NCBI GenBank assembly: GCA_964503145.1
Contig: CAZCYV010000005.1
Coordinates: 62,001-126,000, forward strand
From: RBG-16-57-11 sp964503145
Lineage (GTDB): Bacteria > Chloroflexota > Anaerolineae > Anaerolineales > UBA4823
Length of the DNA: 64,000 nt
Reading direction: 5' to 3'
In this document: positions 15,570-24,606 of the stretch, piece by piece
Position numbering within the stretch: position 1 is the first letter of the stretch
Layout: every line of letters begins with the position of its first letter
Notes under the pieces: model-generated
Database searches by the model: none
Seen by the model: only the letters and a program-made list of their open reading frames with translations
What the model was told of the DNA's origin: nothing
Made by a program: the position numbers and the translations under genes

Positions 15570-17567
15570 ATGCCCAGTCCTAAGAGGTCTGGCGGCGCAG
15601 CGCGCTCAGGACCCAAGTTAGTCACCATGCCTGGCTCGCCGCGCGAGCTGATTGTTGTCACTCAACCAACGGCCGGACTGCGATCGTTTGGCCCTTCGGT
15701 TGAGTCGGTGCAGGGCGCCAACGTTTCTTCGTTGAACAAGTTGCTGAAAGACAACGGGGCAACGATGACGCCGTGCTTCGGCGTCGAGGATCGCGTGGAA
15801 CGCGCCATGCGAGCGGCGGCGCCGGGAGTGGCGGAGAGCATGCCCTCGCTGCCGAGCTACTACTACGTGGAAGCCGACGACGAAAAACTGGACGTGCTGG
15901 CGGAAGAAATGATGAATCAGAACCTGGTGGAAGCGGCTTACGTCAAACCGCCCGCCTTTCCGCCGGTGTATATGGAGGCCGAAGAGGTCATGCCGCCATC
16001 CATGCAAATCGCGCCGCCGGTGACCGCCGATTTCACCGCCAACCAGCTTTACCTGGATGCGGCGCCGGGCGGCATCGACGCTCGCCATGCCTGGTTAGTT
16101 TCAGGCGGGCGTGGTCGCAATGTGCGCATCATCGATATCGAGGGCGCCTGGCGTTTCACCCATGAAGACCTGATCCAGAATCAGGGCGGGGTGATCGGTG
16201 GGACGCAGTCCTCGGACCTGGGGTGGAGGAACCACGGCACGGCGGTGGTGGGCGAATTTGGCGGCGACCGCAACAGTTTCGGCGTCACCGGCATCAGCCC
16301 GCTGGCGAACGTGCGCGCCATCTCCATTTTTGGCCCAGGTCAGTCCTGGGGCAAGGCGATCACCGACGCGGCGAATGCCTTGAGCGCCGGCGATATCATT
16401 CTGATCGAGTTGCACGCCGCCGGCCCACGCTTCAACTTCCAGGCTCGTGACGACCAGCGCGGCTATATCGCCATCGAATACTGGCCGGATGCCTTTGCGG
16501 CCATCGTTTACGCCACCCAGGTGCGCGGGGTGATCGTGGTCGAGGCGGCAGGCAACGGCGCCGAAAACCTGGACGATCCGATCTATAACACCCGTCCGGC
16601 GACCTTTCCGGCCTCCTGGCGCAACCCCTTCAACCTGGCCAACCCGCAATCGGGAGCGATCATCGTTGGGGCAGGCGCGCCGCCTCCCGGGACGCATGGA
16701 GCCAACCACGGTCCGGATCGCTCGCGCCTGGATTTCTCGAATTTTGGCGCTCGTGTGGATGTTCAGGGCTGGGGGCGTGAAGTGACCACCACCGGCTATG
16801 GCGATCTGCAAGGAGGTCCGAACGAGGATTTGTGGTACACCAATCGTTTCAGCGGGACGTCCTCCGCTTCGCCGATTGTGGTGGGGGCGGTGGCCTGCCT
16901 GCAAGGCGCGCTGCGCGGCGCCAGCAAGCCCCTGCTCACCCCGGCTACGGCGCGCAACTTGCTGCGCAATACCGGCTCGCCGCAACAAGATGCGCCTGGC
17001 CGCCCGGCGACCCAGCGCATCGGAAACCGTCCCGACCTGAAAGCGGCGCTCGATTCACTCGGCATCCAGCCGATTATCAAGGCGAAAGATATCAAGGAGG
17101 TCAAGGAGAAGGACGTCAAGGATATCAAGGATGCCAAGGAAAAGGAGAAAGAGAAGGAGAAGGAAAAGGAGACCGTAAAGGACTTCAAGGACACCAAGGA
17201 CGGCTCTAAGGAGAGCAAGGAAGGTAAGGAGGGCAAGGAGATCAAGGAAGTCAAGGAGAAGGATGTCAAGGACATCAAAGACGGCACCGAGAAAGCGCTG
17301 GATAAAGTCCAGGATAAGGTCAAAGATGTCTTCGATCATCCTCAGGGGGCTGTTCCTGGCGGGTTAGAGGAGCGCCTGGCGCGGCTGGAGCAGGCGGTCA
17401 GCCAGTTGATGCACTTTATCGGCGGCGAGGAGCGCCCGGATCTGCAGGCTTCTGCCCTGGATCAGGAGGAAGACCTGAAGGCGCTGAGCCAGGAGCTGGA
17501 GAAGCAGGCGGTGGACGCCAAAGCGGCGAAGGATCACAAGGATACCGAAAAGCTGCGCGAGGCCTGA
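15570..17567 (+). CDS. Subtilisin-like protease without signal peptide, Lys/Glu-repeat tail
   Basis: A 665-residue S8 serine protease. The order is an N-terminal prodomain-like region (1-140), then a catalytic domain with Asp189 (RIIDIEGAW), His222 (WRNHGTAVVGE), the oxyanion Asn329 (AAGNGAEN) and Ser431 (SGTSSASP). From about residue 503 a very charged Lys/Glu/Asp tail contains IKEVKEKDVKDIKD twice (508-521 and 558-571). A coiled-coil-like end carries LEERLARLEQAVSQL. No signal sequence is visible, so it may act in the cytoplasm or be exported unusually. ATG 15570 has AAAGGAGG upstream. The neighbours suggest a peptide-modification cluster. Confidence 0.88.
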   Translation: MPSPKRSGGAARSGPKLVTMPGSPRELIVVTQPTAGLRSFGPSVESVQGANVSSLNKLLKDNGATMTPCFGVEDRVERAMRAAAPGVAESMPSLPSYYYVEADDEKLDVLAEEMMNQNLVEAAYVKPPAFPPVYMEAEEVMPPSMQIAPPVTADFTANQLYLDAAPGGIDARHAWLVSGGRGRNVRIIDIEGAWRFTHEDLIQNQGGVIGGTQSSDLGWRNHGTAVVGEFGGDRNSFGVTGISPLANVRAISIFGPGQSWGKAITDAANALSAGDIILIELHAAGPRFNFQARDDQRGYIAIEYWPDAFAAIVYATQVRGVIVVEAAGNGAENLDDPIYNTRPATFPASWRNPFNLANPQSGAIIVGAGAPPPGTHGANHGPDRSRLDFSNFGARVDVQGWGREVTTTGYGDLQGGPNEDLWYTNRFSGTSSASPIVVGAVACLQGALRGASKPLLTPATARNLLRNTGSPQQDAPGRPATQRIGNRPDLKAALDSLGIQPIIKAKDIKEVKEKDVKDIKDAKEKEKEKEKEKETVKDFKDTKDGSKESKEGKEGKEIKEVKEKDVKDIKDGTEKALDKVQDKVKDVFDHPQGAVPGGLEERLARLEQAVSQLMHFIGGEERPDLQASALDQEEDLKALSQELEKQAVDAKAAKDHKDTEKLREA

Positions 17568-17572
17568 GCTGC

Positions 17573-18298
17573 GTGTATTGTATCTTTTGCTCTGCGGATG
17601 ATCTGCCCGCGCTGTGGGCTTATCGTGGCCTGAGGCAGCGCGGGCTGGTCCCCCTGGAGATTTTTACGCCCGAGGCGCTGGCTTACAACCGGCGCCTCGA
17701 GCATCGTTTGCGCGCCGCTGGGGCGGAGTTGCGCATCGAGCTGATGGATGGGCGCGTGCTGGATGGGTCAGGCGTGCTCGGGGCGCTGAATCGGATGGCG
17801 AGGTTGCCCGTAGAACACTTCGCAGCGGCTAACCCGGCGGACCAGGCTTACGCTGCCCAAGAACAACAGGCCATCTTCCTGAGCTGGCTACATGCCTTGC
17901 CGGGTGTGCTGATCAATCGGCCCGGGCCGCGCGGCCTGTGCGGCGATCAGCGTTCTCCCGCCGAGTGGGCCTGGCTGGCGGGGCAGGCTGGGTTGCCGGC
18001 GCTGCCTTACCAGCACAGTGATGCGTTCGTTGAGCAAGCGCCTGGCGAGGTCGGCGAGAGGCGATTTCAGCTAGTCGTCCTGGACGGGGAGGTTTACGGT
18101 GCACCCGGCGCGGATGTCGCCGAGGACTTGAGGGCATCTATCCGACGGCTGGCAGAACTGAGCCGGCTGCGATTGCTGGGGATCGATTTCTGCCTGACGC
18201 CGGCGGGGGAGGCGCTGTTCGCCTCGGCCACCGCCCTGCCCGATCTGCGCCTGGGCGGAGCGGCCTTTCTGGATGCGTTGGCCAGGGCAATGGCATGA
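17573..18298 (+). CDS. Degenerate ATP-grasp-like protein
   Basis: A 241-residue protein beginning with GTG 5 bp after the subtilase stop and overlapping the next gene by 4 bp. No database-style motif is certain. Its layout mirrors the ATP-grasp enzyme encoded next: an N-terminal Rossmann-like start (MYCIFCSADDLPALWAYRGL), a central VLINRPGPRG resembling the RVINR segment, then VVLDGEVYGAPGAD and LLGIDFCLTPAGEALFASA near the end. It is shorter and lacks the central ATP-binding block and the metal-binding E-x-NPNP. A non-catalytic partner of the next enzyme is inferred. Confidence 0.7.
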   Translation: MYCIFCSADDLPALWAYRGLRQRGLVPLEIFTPEALAYNRRLEHRLRAAGAELRIELMDGRVLDGSGVLGALNRMARLPVEHFAAANPADQAYAAQEQQAIFLSWLHALPGVLINRPGPRGLCGDQRSPAEWAWLAGQAGLPALPYQHSDAFVEQAPGEVGERRFQLVVLDGEVYGAPGADVAEDLRASIRRLAELSRLRLLGIDFCLTPAGEALFASATALPDLRLGGAAFLDALARAMA

Positions 18299-19287
18299 TC
18301 TTGCTGTGCGGCATCCCCACCGAACCCCCGCTGGCGTTGGTTGCCAGCGCCCTGGATGACCTGCGGCAGCCTTATGTGCTGTTCAACCAGCGCAGCTTCA
18401 CCCAGGCGCATATCGCGTTCAGCGTGGAGCGTGGGCAAGTGAGCGGTGTGCTATCGCTGGCGGGTGAAGAATATGCGCTGGAGGCCTTCACGGGCGTTTA
18501 CAACCGCCTGATGGATGACCAATCGCTGCCGGAGGTGCGCGACCTTCCGACCGATCACCCGGAACGGCTGCGTTGTCGCCGTTTGCACGATGCCTTGCTC
18601 CAGTGGCTGGAGATCACGTCAGCGCGGGTGATCAACCGCATGGCGGCAATGGCCAGCAACAGTTCGAAACCGTATCAGATGCAGCTCATCCGGGAGCACG
18701 GATTTGCCATTCCTGAGACGCTGATCACCAACGACCCGGAACTGGTGCGAGAGTTTTTTCGCCAGCATAAGCGGGTGATCTATAAATCCGCCAGCGGCGT
18801 GCGATCCATTGTTTCGCCATTCGAACTGGAAGACTTCGACCGTTTGGAGCGCATCCGCTGGTGCCCCACTCAATTCCAGGCGCAAGTGATGGGTGAAAAC
18901 CTGCGCGTCCATGTGATCGGCGACCGAGTCTTTGCGACCCGCATTCAGACAGGCGCAGTGGATTACCGCTATGCCGGGCGCCAGGGCGGCAAGGCTGAGC
19001 TTCTGGAGGTGGAACTGGACGGCCGGCTGGCGCAGCGCTGTGTCAGCCTGGCGCGCTCTCTGGGTCTGGCTTTTGCTGGCATCGATTTGATGCTGACGGA
19101 TGAACCTATCAACGATGGGATGGGCGCTGAAGAGGACGAAGCGACGAGCATCGATCCCGGCAGCGGGCGGATATATTGTTTCGAAGTGAACCCCAACCCG
19201 GGTTTCAGCTTCTATGAGGCGCACACCGGACAACCGATTGCCGAAGCGGTGGCGCGCTATTTGGCGGGGGAGAACCCTATCCCTTGA
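18295..19287 (+). CDS. RimK/graspetide-type ATP-grasp ligase
   Basis: A 330-residue ATP-grasp enzyme forming amide or ester bonds through an acyl-phosphate. It has SSKPYQMQLIREHGFAIPET and LITNDPELV ahead of the ATP-binding lysine strand VIYKSASGV (about residue 162), FQAQVMGENLRVHVIGDRVF, DYRYAGRQGG, and the metal-binding end AGIDLMLT and YCFEVNPNPGFSFYE. The pattern resembles the MvdC/MvdD/TgnB graspetide ligases and RimK more than cell-wall or biotin ligases. The substrate is not known; the Lys/Glu-repeat tail of the clustered protease is a candidate. Its ATG overlaps the upstream stop. Its last 11 bp overlap the end of the convergent permease gene. Confidence 0.85.
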   Translation: MILLCGIPTEPPLALVASALDDLRQPYVLFNQRSFTQAHIAFSVERGQVSGVLSLAGEEYALEAFTGVYNRLMDDQSLPEVRDLPTDHPERLRCRRLHDALLQWLEITSARVINRMAAMASNSSKPYQMQLIREHGFAIPETLITNDPELVREFFRQHKRVIYKSASGVRSIVSPFELEDFDRLERIRWCPTQFQAQVMGENLRVHVIGDRVFATRIQTGAVDYRYAGRQGGKAELLEVELDGRLAQRCVSLARSLGLAFAGIDLMLTDEPINDGMGAEEDEATSIDPGSGRIYCFEVNPNPGFSFYEAHTGQPIAEAVARYLAGENPIP

Positions 19288-20152
19288 TCCCGCCGGCCGC
19301 CAGGCCGCGGATGAACTGCTTCTGGGTCAGCAAGAACAGGGCGATCATCGGGATTGCGGAGATGATCAAACCGGCCATGACGACCGTCCATTGTTCGCGC
19401 AGCGCGCCAGCAAAGGACATCAGCCCCAGCGGGATCGTCTTTAGGTTATCGTTGATGATGAAAGTCAGAGCGAACATGAACTCGTTCCACACCCGCATGG
19501 CGTCCAGAAGCATGGCGGATGCCAGGATGGGGCGGCAGAGCGGCACCACCACATGCCAGAACACCCCCAGAGCGCCGGCGCCGTCGATGACCGCGGCCTC
19601 CTCGAAATCTTTGGGCAGCCCTAACATGTAGGAACGGATCAGGAAGGTGGTGAAGGGGATGCCGAAAGCCACATTGGGCAAGATCATCGCAAAGTAGGTG
19701 TTGTACAACTTCAGCGCGGTCAGGATGCGAAACAGCGGGATCAGGCTGACCTCTGGCGCCAGCATCAACCCGCCGAGGATGAAATAGAGCAGGAAACTTT
19801 GGCCTTTAAACTTAAACCGCGACAGGGCATAGGCTGCCATCATCGAGATGCTTATATTGATCAGTACCGCGACAATTGTAACCACGACGCTGTTGACGAT
19901 GTACTTGGCAATGCCGAATTTCCATGCCCGGGCGTAGTTTTCCCAGTGCCATTCGGTTGGCAAGCTCCAGCTATGCTCGAAGAGTTGAAAATCGGTCTTA
20001 AACGAGTTGGTTGCCACCCACATCAGGGGATAGATGGTCAGGACGCTCAAGGAAATGAACAGCAGATAGACCAGCAGGCGGTTCCGCTGTTGCGCCCGGA
20101 TGCTGCGCTTCATGTACTCTGGACGATCGGAAGTCAATTGGGCGGTGGTCAT
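19277..20152 (-). CDS. Fructoselysine-operon ABC permease (MalG type)
   Basis: Inner-membrane permease of 291 residues with six hydrophobic segments and the EAA loop EEAAVIDGAGALGVFWHVVV. It ends the minus-strand frl-like operon and starts 1 bp after the upstream permease stop, with GGAGG before the ATG. By position it corresponds to FrlM of the Bacillus subtilis frlBONMD operon. Substrate assignment to fructoselysine or other Amadori compounds rests on the adjacent FrlB- and FrlD-like enzymes. Confidence 0.88.
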   Translation of the reverse strand: MTTAQLTSDRPEYMKRSIRAQQRNRLLVYLLFISLSVLTIYPLMWVATNSFKTDFQLFEHSWSLPTEWHWENYARAWKFGIAKYIVNSVVVTIVAVLINISISMMAAYALSRFKFKGQSFLLYFILGGLMLAPEVSLIPLFRILTALKLYNTYFAMILPNVAFGIPFTTFLIRSYMLGLPKDFEEAAVIDGAGALGVFWHVVVPLCRPILASAMLLDAMRVWNEFMFALTFIINDNLKTIPLGLMSFAGALREQWTVVMAGLIISAIPMIALFLLTQKQFIRGLAAGGIKG

Positions 20153-20153
20153 G

Positions 20154-21050
20154 TTAGGCCTCCTTTCCGGTGCGTCCCAGACGCAGTTGGATGAAAGTCA
20201 GCAGAAAGGTGATCAGGAATAAGAGCGTAGCGAGGGACGAAGCGTAGCCCATTTCGTCGTTGCGAAAGCCGACCCGGTACAGGTAGTTGCCCAAGACCTC
20301 GCTGGCGTGGTTCGGCCCGCCAGCGGTCATCACCCAGACGATATCGAACACCTTGAACGCGCCGATGACGGTGATGGTGGTCATCACCAGGGTGGTTTCC
20401 CGAACCATCGGCACGGTAATATGAACGAACTGTTGCCAGCCATTGGCGCCGTCGATGCGCGCCGACTCGAACAGTTCTTCCGGGATGGCCTGGATGGCGA
20501 CGATGAAAAGGATCATCACATAACCGACCCACTGCCACTGCGAGACCATGATCACCGAGATCATAGCTGTGCTTTCCTCACCGAGCCAGGTGCGAGCGAG
20601 AAAACCCAGATTGAGCGCCCTGAGGGCCTGGTTGAGCAGACCCGTATCCGGCCGATAGATGAGTTGCCAGGTGATGCCCACTACCGTGACAGCCAGCACG
20701 GAGGGCAGGAACAGCGTGTTGCGGAAGATGGTCACTCTGCTGGGGCGCAGAATGCGCGACTCTAGAATGGCTGCCAGCACCAGAGCAAGGAATACCTGGA
20801 AGATCACAGAGATCACTGCGTAGAGCACATTATTGATCAAACTGAGATGGACAATGTCATCTTTGATGATGCGGGCGTAATTGCTCAACCCAACGTACTT
20901 CCAGTTTGGATCAATGGAGCTCCAGCGGAACAGACTGTAATAGAAGTTCTGAACGATCGGCAGATAAATGAAAATCACCATAATGATGACTGCCGGCAGC
21001 AGAAAGAGATAGGGAGTCAGAGTACGCGAGAGATGCGCCTTGCGGATCAT
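20154..21050 (-). CDS. Fructoselysine-operon ABC permease (MalF type)
   Basis: The second permease of the importer, 298 residues, with EAA loop FESARIDGANGWQQFVHITV. ATG 21050 is preferred because AAGGAGA lies 8 nt upstream; an in-frame ATG 54 bases further up has no such site. It corresponds by position to FrlN of Bacillus. A hairpin at 21105-21137 separates it from the binding-protein gene. As in the first sugar operon of this window, no ATPase gene is included. Confidence 0.88.
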   Translation of the reverse strand: MIRKAHLSRTLTPYLFLLPAVIIMVIFIYLPIVQNFYYSLFRWSSIDPNWKYVGLSNYARIIKDDIVHLSLINNVLYAVISVIFQVFLALVLAAILESRILRPSRVTIFRNTLFLPSVLAVTVVGITWQLIYRPDTGLLNQALRALNLGFLARTWLGEESTAMISVIMVSQWQWVGYVMILFIVAIQAIPEELFESARIDGANGWQQFVHITVPMVRETTLVMTTITVIGAFKVFDIVWVMTAGGPNHASEVLGNYLYRVGFRNDEMGYASSLATLLFLITFLLTFIQLRLGRTGKEA

Positions 21051-21104
21051 CTGGGCTGTCTCCTTTCCAACGCTTACATGAGGTGATGATGCCATACAGA
21101 GCAA

Positions 21105-21137
21105 GGGGTCTTGGGCGCCTGGCTAGCCCAAAACCCC
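21105..21137. repeat. Intercistronic hairpin after frl binding-protein gene
   Basis: GGGGTCTTGGGC (21105-21116) pairs with GCCCAAAACCCC (21126-21137) with one internal mismatch. It has the same position, between binding protein and first permease, as the hairpin at 2370-2402 in the other sugar operon. Confidence 0.65.
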
Positions 21138-21160
21138 TCGCTAAAACCTCTGGAGGCGAA

Positions 21161-22495
21161 CTACTGAGCGCCCTCCGCTTGTACAGTCTTTGCGACCTCG
21201 ATCACCTCTTGCATCACCTGTTCGGGCGTCTTCGAGCCGGTCATCAGCGCCTGCATGCCGGGGAGGTACACTTCGACGATCTTGGCGTTGATGTCGGTGT
21301 CCAGCCACAGCGCCATACCGCTGGCGCCCTGGATTGCATTGACGCCTTCCACAACGATCGGCAGAGCGGTCTCATTGCTCACCGCGCCCACTACCGCGCT
21401 GGGGATGCCCAACCGTTTGACGTACTCTTTACCCATCTCCGGGCTGGTGAGGAACTTGAGGAAATTAATGGCTTCTTGTGGGTTCTTGCTCTTGGAGGAC
21501 ACCATGAAGCCATCTGGAGCGCCGGTGAGCAGTTTCTCGTCGCCCTGACCGCCGGTGCCGCCAGGAAGCTGGAAGAAGCCGAAGGCGTCTTCACCCATTC
21601 CCTGAGCGACGGTGATGAACTCCTCCAGCTCGATGTACATCATTGCCGCTTTGCCGGCGATGAAGCTGGAGCGGGCGCCCGAGTGGCTGATGCCGTTGGG
21701 GCCTTCGTTGAAGCACTTGTTGGTCATCAGCGTCTGGAAACGCTTCAAGGCCTCGACGTACATCGGGTCGGCGAAGAGTTGATCTGGGGGCGTCTTCAGC
21801 AGATAGTCCGAGAGGCGCGTCTGAGGGTTGACCAGCTTGGCGTTGAAGTCGCCGACGTAGTGCGACGAGGCCCAGGGGAACTCGTTGCCGAAGGCGATCG
21901 GCACGACGTTGTTCTGCTTCAAGGTTTCGCAGGTTGCCAGCAATTCATCCCAGGTGGTAGGCACCTTGAGGCCGTATTGGTCAAACATGGCCTTGTTGTA
22001 CACCATGAATTTGGCGTTGATGCGCATCGGGATGCCGTAGATTTTGCCCTCCCACTTATACGGCTCGACCGCCGAGAGGATGATCTGGTTCTTCCAATCG
22101 CTGTTCATCAGGGCGTCGGTCAGGTCATAAGCCTGGCCGCCGCGGGCGAACTTCCAGGAGAACTCGCCGGCCCAGGAAAAATAGATGTCGGGCACATCGC
22201 CGGATGCCATCAGGACGCGGATCTTGTCTTTGTATGGCTCATCGGCAACGGCTTCCATTTCGATCTTGACATTCGGGTGGGCTTTCTGATACTCCTGGAT
22301 CACAAAGTTATAGTAATCCATGTGCTCCGGCTCGGGCCACTTATGGAAAAAGCGGATGGTGACCGGCGCAGCAGCCGCTCCACCGCTGGTCTCGCCGCCG
22401 CTAGGGGCGGGGGCTTGCTGGCCGCCGCCGCAGGCTGCCAGGAGCATGCTGGCGATCAACGCCAGGCTGACCAAAAACCACAGTTTTTTAGACAT
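21161..22495 (-). CDS. Fructoselysine-operon solute-binding lipoprotein
   Basis: Family 1 binding protein of 444 residues. A lipoprotein signal ends in the lipobox LAAC, then a Gly/Ala/Pro-rich linker leads to the two-lobed domain (VTIRFFHKWPEPEHMD). GGAGGA lies 5 nt before the ATG. It is encoded upstream of two permeases and downstream of the FrlB and FrlD homologues, the order seen for FrlO in Bacillus. Uptake of fructoselysine or a related Amadori product is inferred from the enzymes, not from the binding site. The 206 bp upstream of it, back to the kinase stop, hold only small hairpins that I cannot assign. Confidence 0.88.
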   Translation of the reverse strand: MSKKLWFLVSLALIASMLLAACGGGQQAPAPSGGETSGGAAAAPVTIRFFHKWPEPEHMDYYNFVIQEYQKAHPNVKIEMEAVADEPYKDKIRVLMASGDVPDIYFSWAGEFSWKFARGGQAYDLTDALMNSDWKNQIILSAVEPYKWEGKIYGIPMRINAKFMVYNKAMFDQYGLKVPTTWDELLATCETLKQNNVVPIAFGNEFPWASSHYVGDFNAKLVNPQTRLSDYLLKTPPDQLFADPMYVEALKRFQTLMTNKCFNEGPNGISHSGARSSFIAGKAAMMYIELEEFITVAQGMGEDAFGFFQLPGGTGGQGDEKLLTGAPDGFMVSSKSKNPQEAINFLKFLTSPEMGKEYVKRLGIPSAVVGAVSNETALPIVVEGVNAIQGASGMALWLDTDINAKIVEVYLPGMQALMTGSKTPEQVMQEVIEVAKTVQAEGAQ

Positions 22496-22701
22496 CGTAC
22501 TCCTCCAAATAGTTTTGTTGAATCAGTGCCCACTGAGGGGCAGAACCTGTCCGTGCCGCTTCGAGAGGCACGACAATTCGGAACGGTGTTCATCGATCAT
22601 CGCTGGTTCGTGACTTTAGAGAATGAAATCTTGCTCCTCCTTTCGCTTTCTGATAACAGGCGATACGGATACCCTGACAAGGATGTTGCAACAGAAATGA
22701 A

Positions 22702-23517
22702 CTAAGCCTCGTATGTTTGACCATATCCAAATGCGCCGTAATATTTGCAGCACTCTGCAGCAGAGTAGGCAGCGCGCTCCATGGCTATTGGGATGGGGGT
22801 ACCATCGACATATTCCACCAGGAAACGGGCAGCGAAGGCGTCGCCGGCCCCCAGGGTGTCCACAGCTTCGACGGGAATGACGCCCTGGTGGAACAGGTTT
22901 TGACCATCGAAGACCCAGGCGCCGTCCTTGCCGCGCGTCATCACGATCAAGGAAGGGCCGAGGTCATGTGCATAGTGCATCAAATCATCCATTTGGGAAG
23001 TTGGGATATCCGCAAGCGAGAAGAAAGCGATATCGATGTTCGGCAGAATTTGCTCCAGATAGCCCGGATCCAGGCGCTGGGAGAAATCGAAGGACAGGCG
23101 CCGGCTGGCTTTCCTCAAAGCGGCAATCTGGTTTTCCAAATGGCTGTAAACGCTGGTATGAACCAGGTCAAAACCGCGGATATAAGCGAAATCGTCCTCG
23201 TTCAGGTCGATCAGCGCGCAAGCGCCGTGATCCGATTCACCAAAGACTCGATCGCCATCCACCAATGTGACCGTGGAGTAGGCCGTTGGCGCATCTGCCA
23301 CGATACGGCAGTGGGAAACGTCAACGCCTTCCTGTTTCAAGGCGTTCAGGATCAATGCGCCGCGCTCGTCCTGCCCCAGCCACCCCAGATAAGCGGTGGG
23401 GTGGCCGTAGCGGTGGGCTAATACCGCCACATTGAGCGCGTTTCCGCCCGGAAAGCGCATCCGCATATGCTGGTAGGTATCTACCGTGTTATCGCCAACA
23501 CCAATCAATCGCGTCAT
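22702..23517 (-). CDS. frlD: PfkB-family kinase, FrlD-like (fructoselysine 6-kinase)
   Basis: Phosphorylates the sugar part of an Amadori compound at C6 for cleavage by the adjacent deglycase. The ribokinase fold is complete over 271 residues: FPGGNALNVAVLAHRYG near the start, VFGESDHGACAL in the middle, VMTRGKDGAWVF, and the catalytic-base motif DTLGAGDAFAARFL. The N-terminus IGVGDNTVDTY and the overall order match FrlD more than fructokinase. ATG 23517 overlaps the deglycase stop (TAATG). Another PfkB sugar kinase remains possible. Confidence 0.8.
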   Translation of the reverse strand: MTRLIGVGDNTVDTYQHMRMRFPGGNALNVAVLAHRYGHPTAYLGWLGQDERGALILNALKQEGVDVSHCRIVADAPTAYSTVTLVDGDRVFGESDHGACALIDLNEDDFAYIRGFDLVHTSVYSHLENQIAALRKASRRLSFDFSQRLDPGYLEQILPNIDIAFFSLADIPTSQMDDLMHYAHDLGPSLIVMTRGKDGAWVFDGQNLFHQGVIPVEAVDTLGAGDAFAARFLVEYVDGTPIPIAMERAAYSAAECCKYYGAFGYGQTYEA

Positions 23518-24533
23518 TAGTACTCGAACTTCCACATATAGCGGCGGGTGGTCAGGGGGTGATTGTGCCATACTGACAGGCGCTCGGCGAGTCGGCTGAC
23601 CGCGCTTTCGAGAATGAAAGGCGCAAAGATCGCGCGCACCTCGGGATCGATGCCTTTCATCTCGTATTCTTTGGAGTCATAGATCATCAGGCGCTCGGTG
23701 AATTTTTTGCAGAAGCGCACCACACGTTCGCCGATGGGGCGGCTGGGGTCTTCTCCCAGAAAAACGATCACCGGCGTGTTCTGGTCTAAAACTTCGAATG
23801 GTCCGTGGAAAAATTCGGCCGCCTCGCCGGTAAAGGTATGCATCCATTGCATTTCCATCAGAACGCAAACGCCGAAGACGTAAGCAGTGGCATAGCATGG
23901 TCCCGAGCCCAGGATCATCATGAAGTCATCGTCCTTGTACAGTCGGGCTTCTTCGGCTGCGCGTTTGTCGTTCGCTTCTGCGGTATCGACCAGGGCAGAG
24001 GGCAACGCGTCCAGGCTGCGCATCACCTTGTCAGCTAGGGGCCAGCCTTCGGCCTCTTTCATCAAACCTGCTGCCAGCGCCATCAGAATGATGAATTTTG
24101 CCTGATAGCCATTCTTACTCTCCCCATAGAGGAAAGTCTGAGGCACACTTTTAGCCAGCGGCGAGTCGGCGAACTGGGTAACGCTCACCATCTTGCACGG
24201 GTACTGTTTCAGGAATTCGACTGCGGCGATGATTTCAGGGGTCGTGCCGGAATGAGATGCCAGAATGACCAGCGAATCGGCTCCCAGCTTGGCGGGAGCC
24301 TGGTTAATGAATTCGGCGGGGAAATACAGATGGGTTTCCAGGGTGCGCGAATCCTTGTCCATCCAGTATTTAATGGCGCCCATCTCGCGATTTGGCGCCC
24401 CGCAACCCACGAAGAAAACGCGTTTGATGCCTTGCCTTGCCAGCTCTACACCAGCCTGAAAGGCCCTGTCTTTCTCTTCGAGCGACCTTTCGAGGCTTTT
24501 GAGAAACTCGGCGCGATCGATGTCTGTAGCCAT
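23517..24533 (-). CDS. frlB: SIS-domain deglycase, FrlB-like (fructoselysine-6-phosphate deglycase)
   Basis: Splits fructoselysine 6-phosphate into glucose 6-phosphate and lysine in the FrlB family. Two sugar-isomerase domains are visible in 338 residues: VFFVGCGAPNREMGAI and LVILASHSGTTPEII in the first, and MMILGSGPCYATAYVFGV with the typical GEAAEFFHGPFEVL in the second. The C-terminus ends LTTRRYMWKFEY. It is the first enzyme gene after the GntR regulator, with AAAGGAG before the ATG and an operator-like site upstream. Related SIS deglycases acting on other amino sugars cannot be excluded. Confidence 0.83.
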   Translation of the reverse strand: MATDIDRAEFLKSLERSLEEKDRAFQAGVELARQGIKRVFFVGCGAPNREMGAIKYWMDKDSRTLETHLYFPAEFINQAPAKLGADSLVILASHSGTTPEIIAAVEFLKQYPCKMVSVTQFADSPLAKSVPQTFLYGESKNGYQAKFIILMALAAGLMKEAEGWPLADKVMRSLDALPSALVDTAEANDKRAAEEARLYKDDDFMMILGSGPCYATAYVFGVCVLMEMQWMHTFTGEAAEFFHGPFEVLDQNTPVIVFLGEDPSRPIGERVVRFCKKFTERLMIYDSKEYEMKGIDPEVRAIFAPFILESAVSRLAERLSVWHNHPLTTRRYMWKFEY

Positions 24534-24576
24534 TTGATTGAATCTCCTTTACCTTGCAAAGTTGCAGATTGGCATA

Positions 24577-24588
24577 TGGTCTATACCA
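24577..24588. promoter_or_regulatory. Internal GntR operator
   Basis: TGGTCTATACCA is an 11/12 palindrome matching the site at the regulator promoter (half site TTGGTATA). It lies 44 bp before the deglycase start, between it and the regulator gene, so the enzyme genes may have their own repressed start or a roadblock site. Confidence 0.6.
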
Positions 24589-24606
24589 ATTGTATTAAAA
24601 AATATA

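Noticed and set aside
21083..22705. A 540-codon open frame on the plus strand over the frl binding-protein gene
   Set aside because: The minus strand carries a full binding lipoprotein with a lipobox and Shine-Dalgarno; the plus frame has no recognisable domain.
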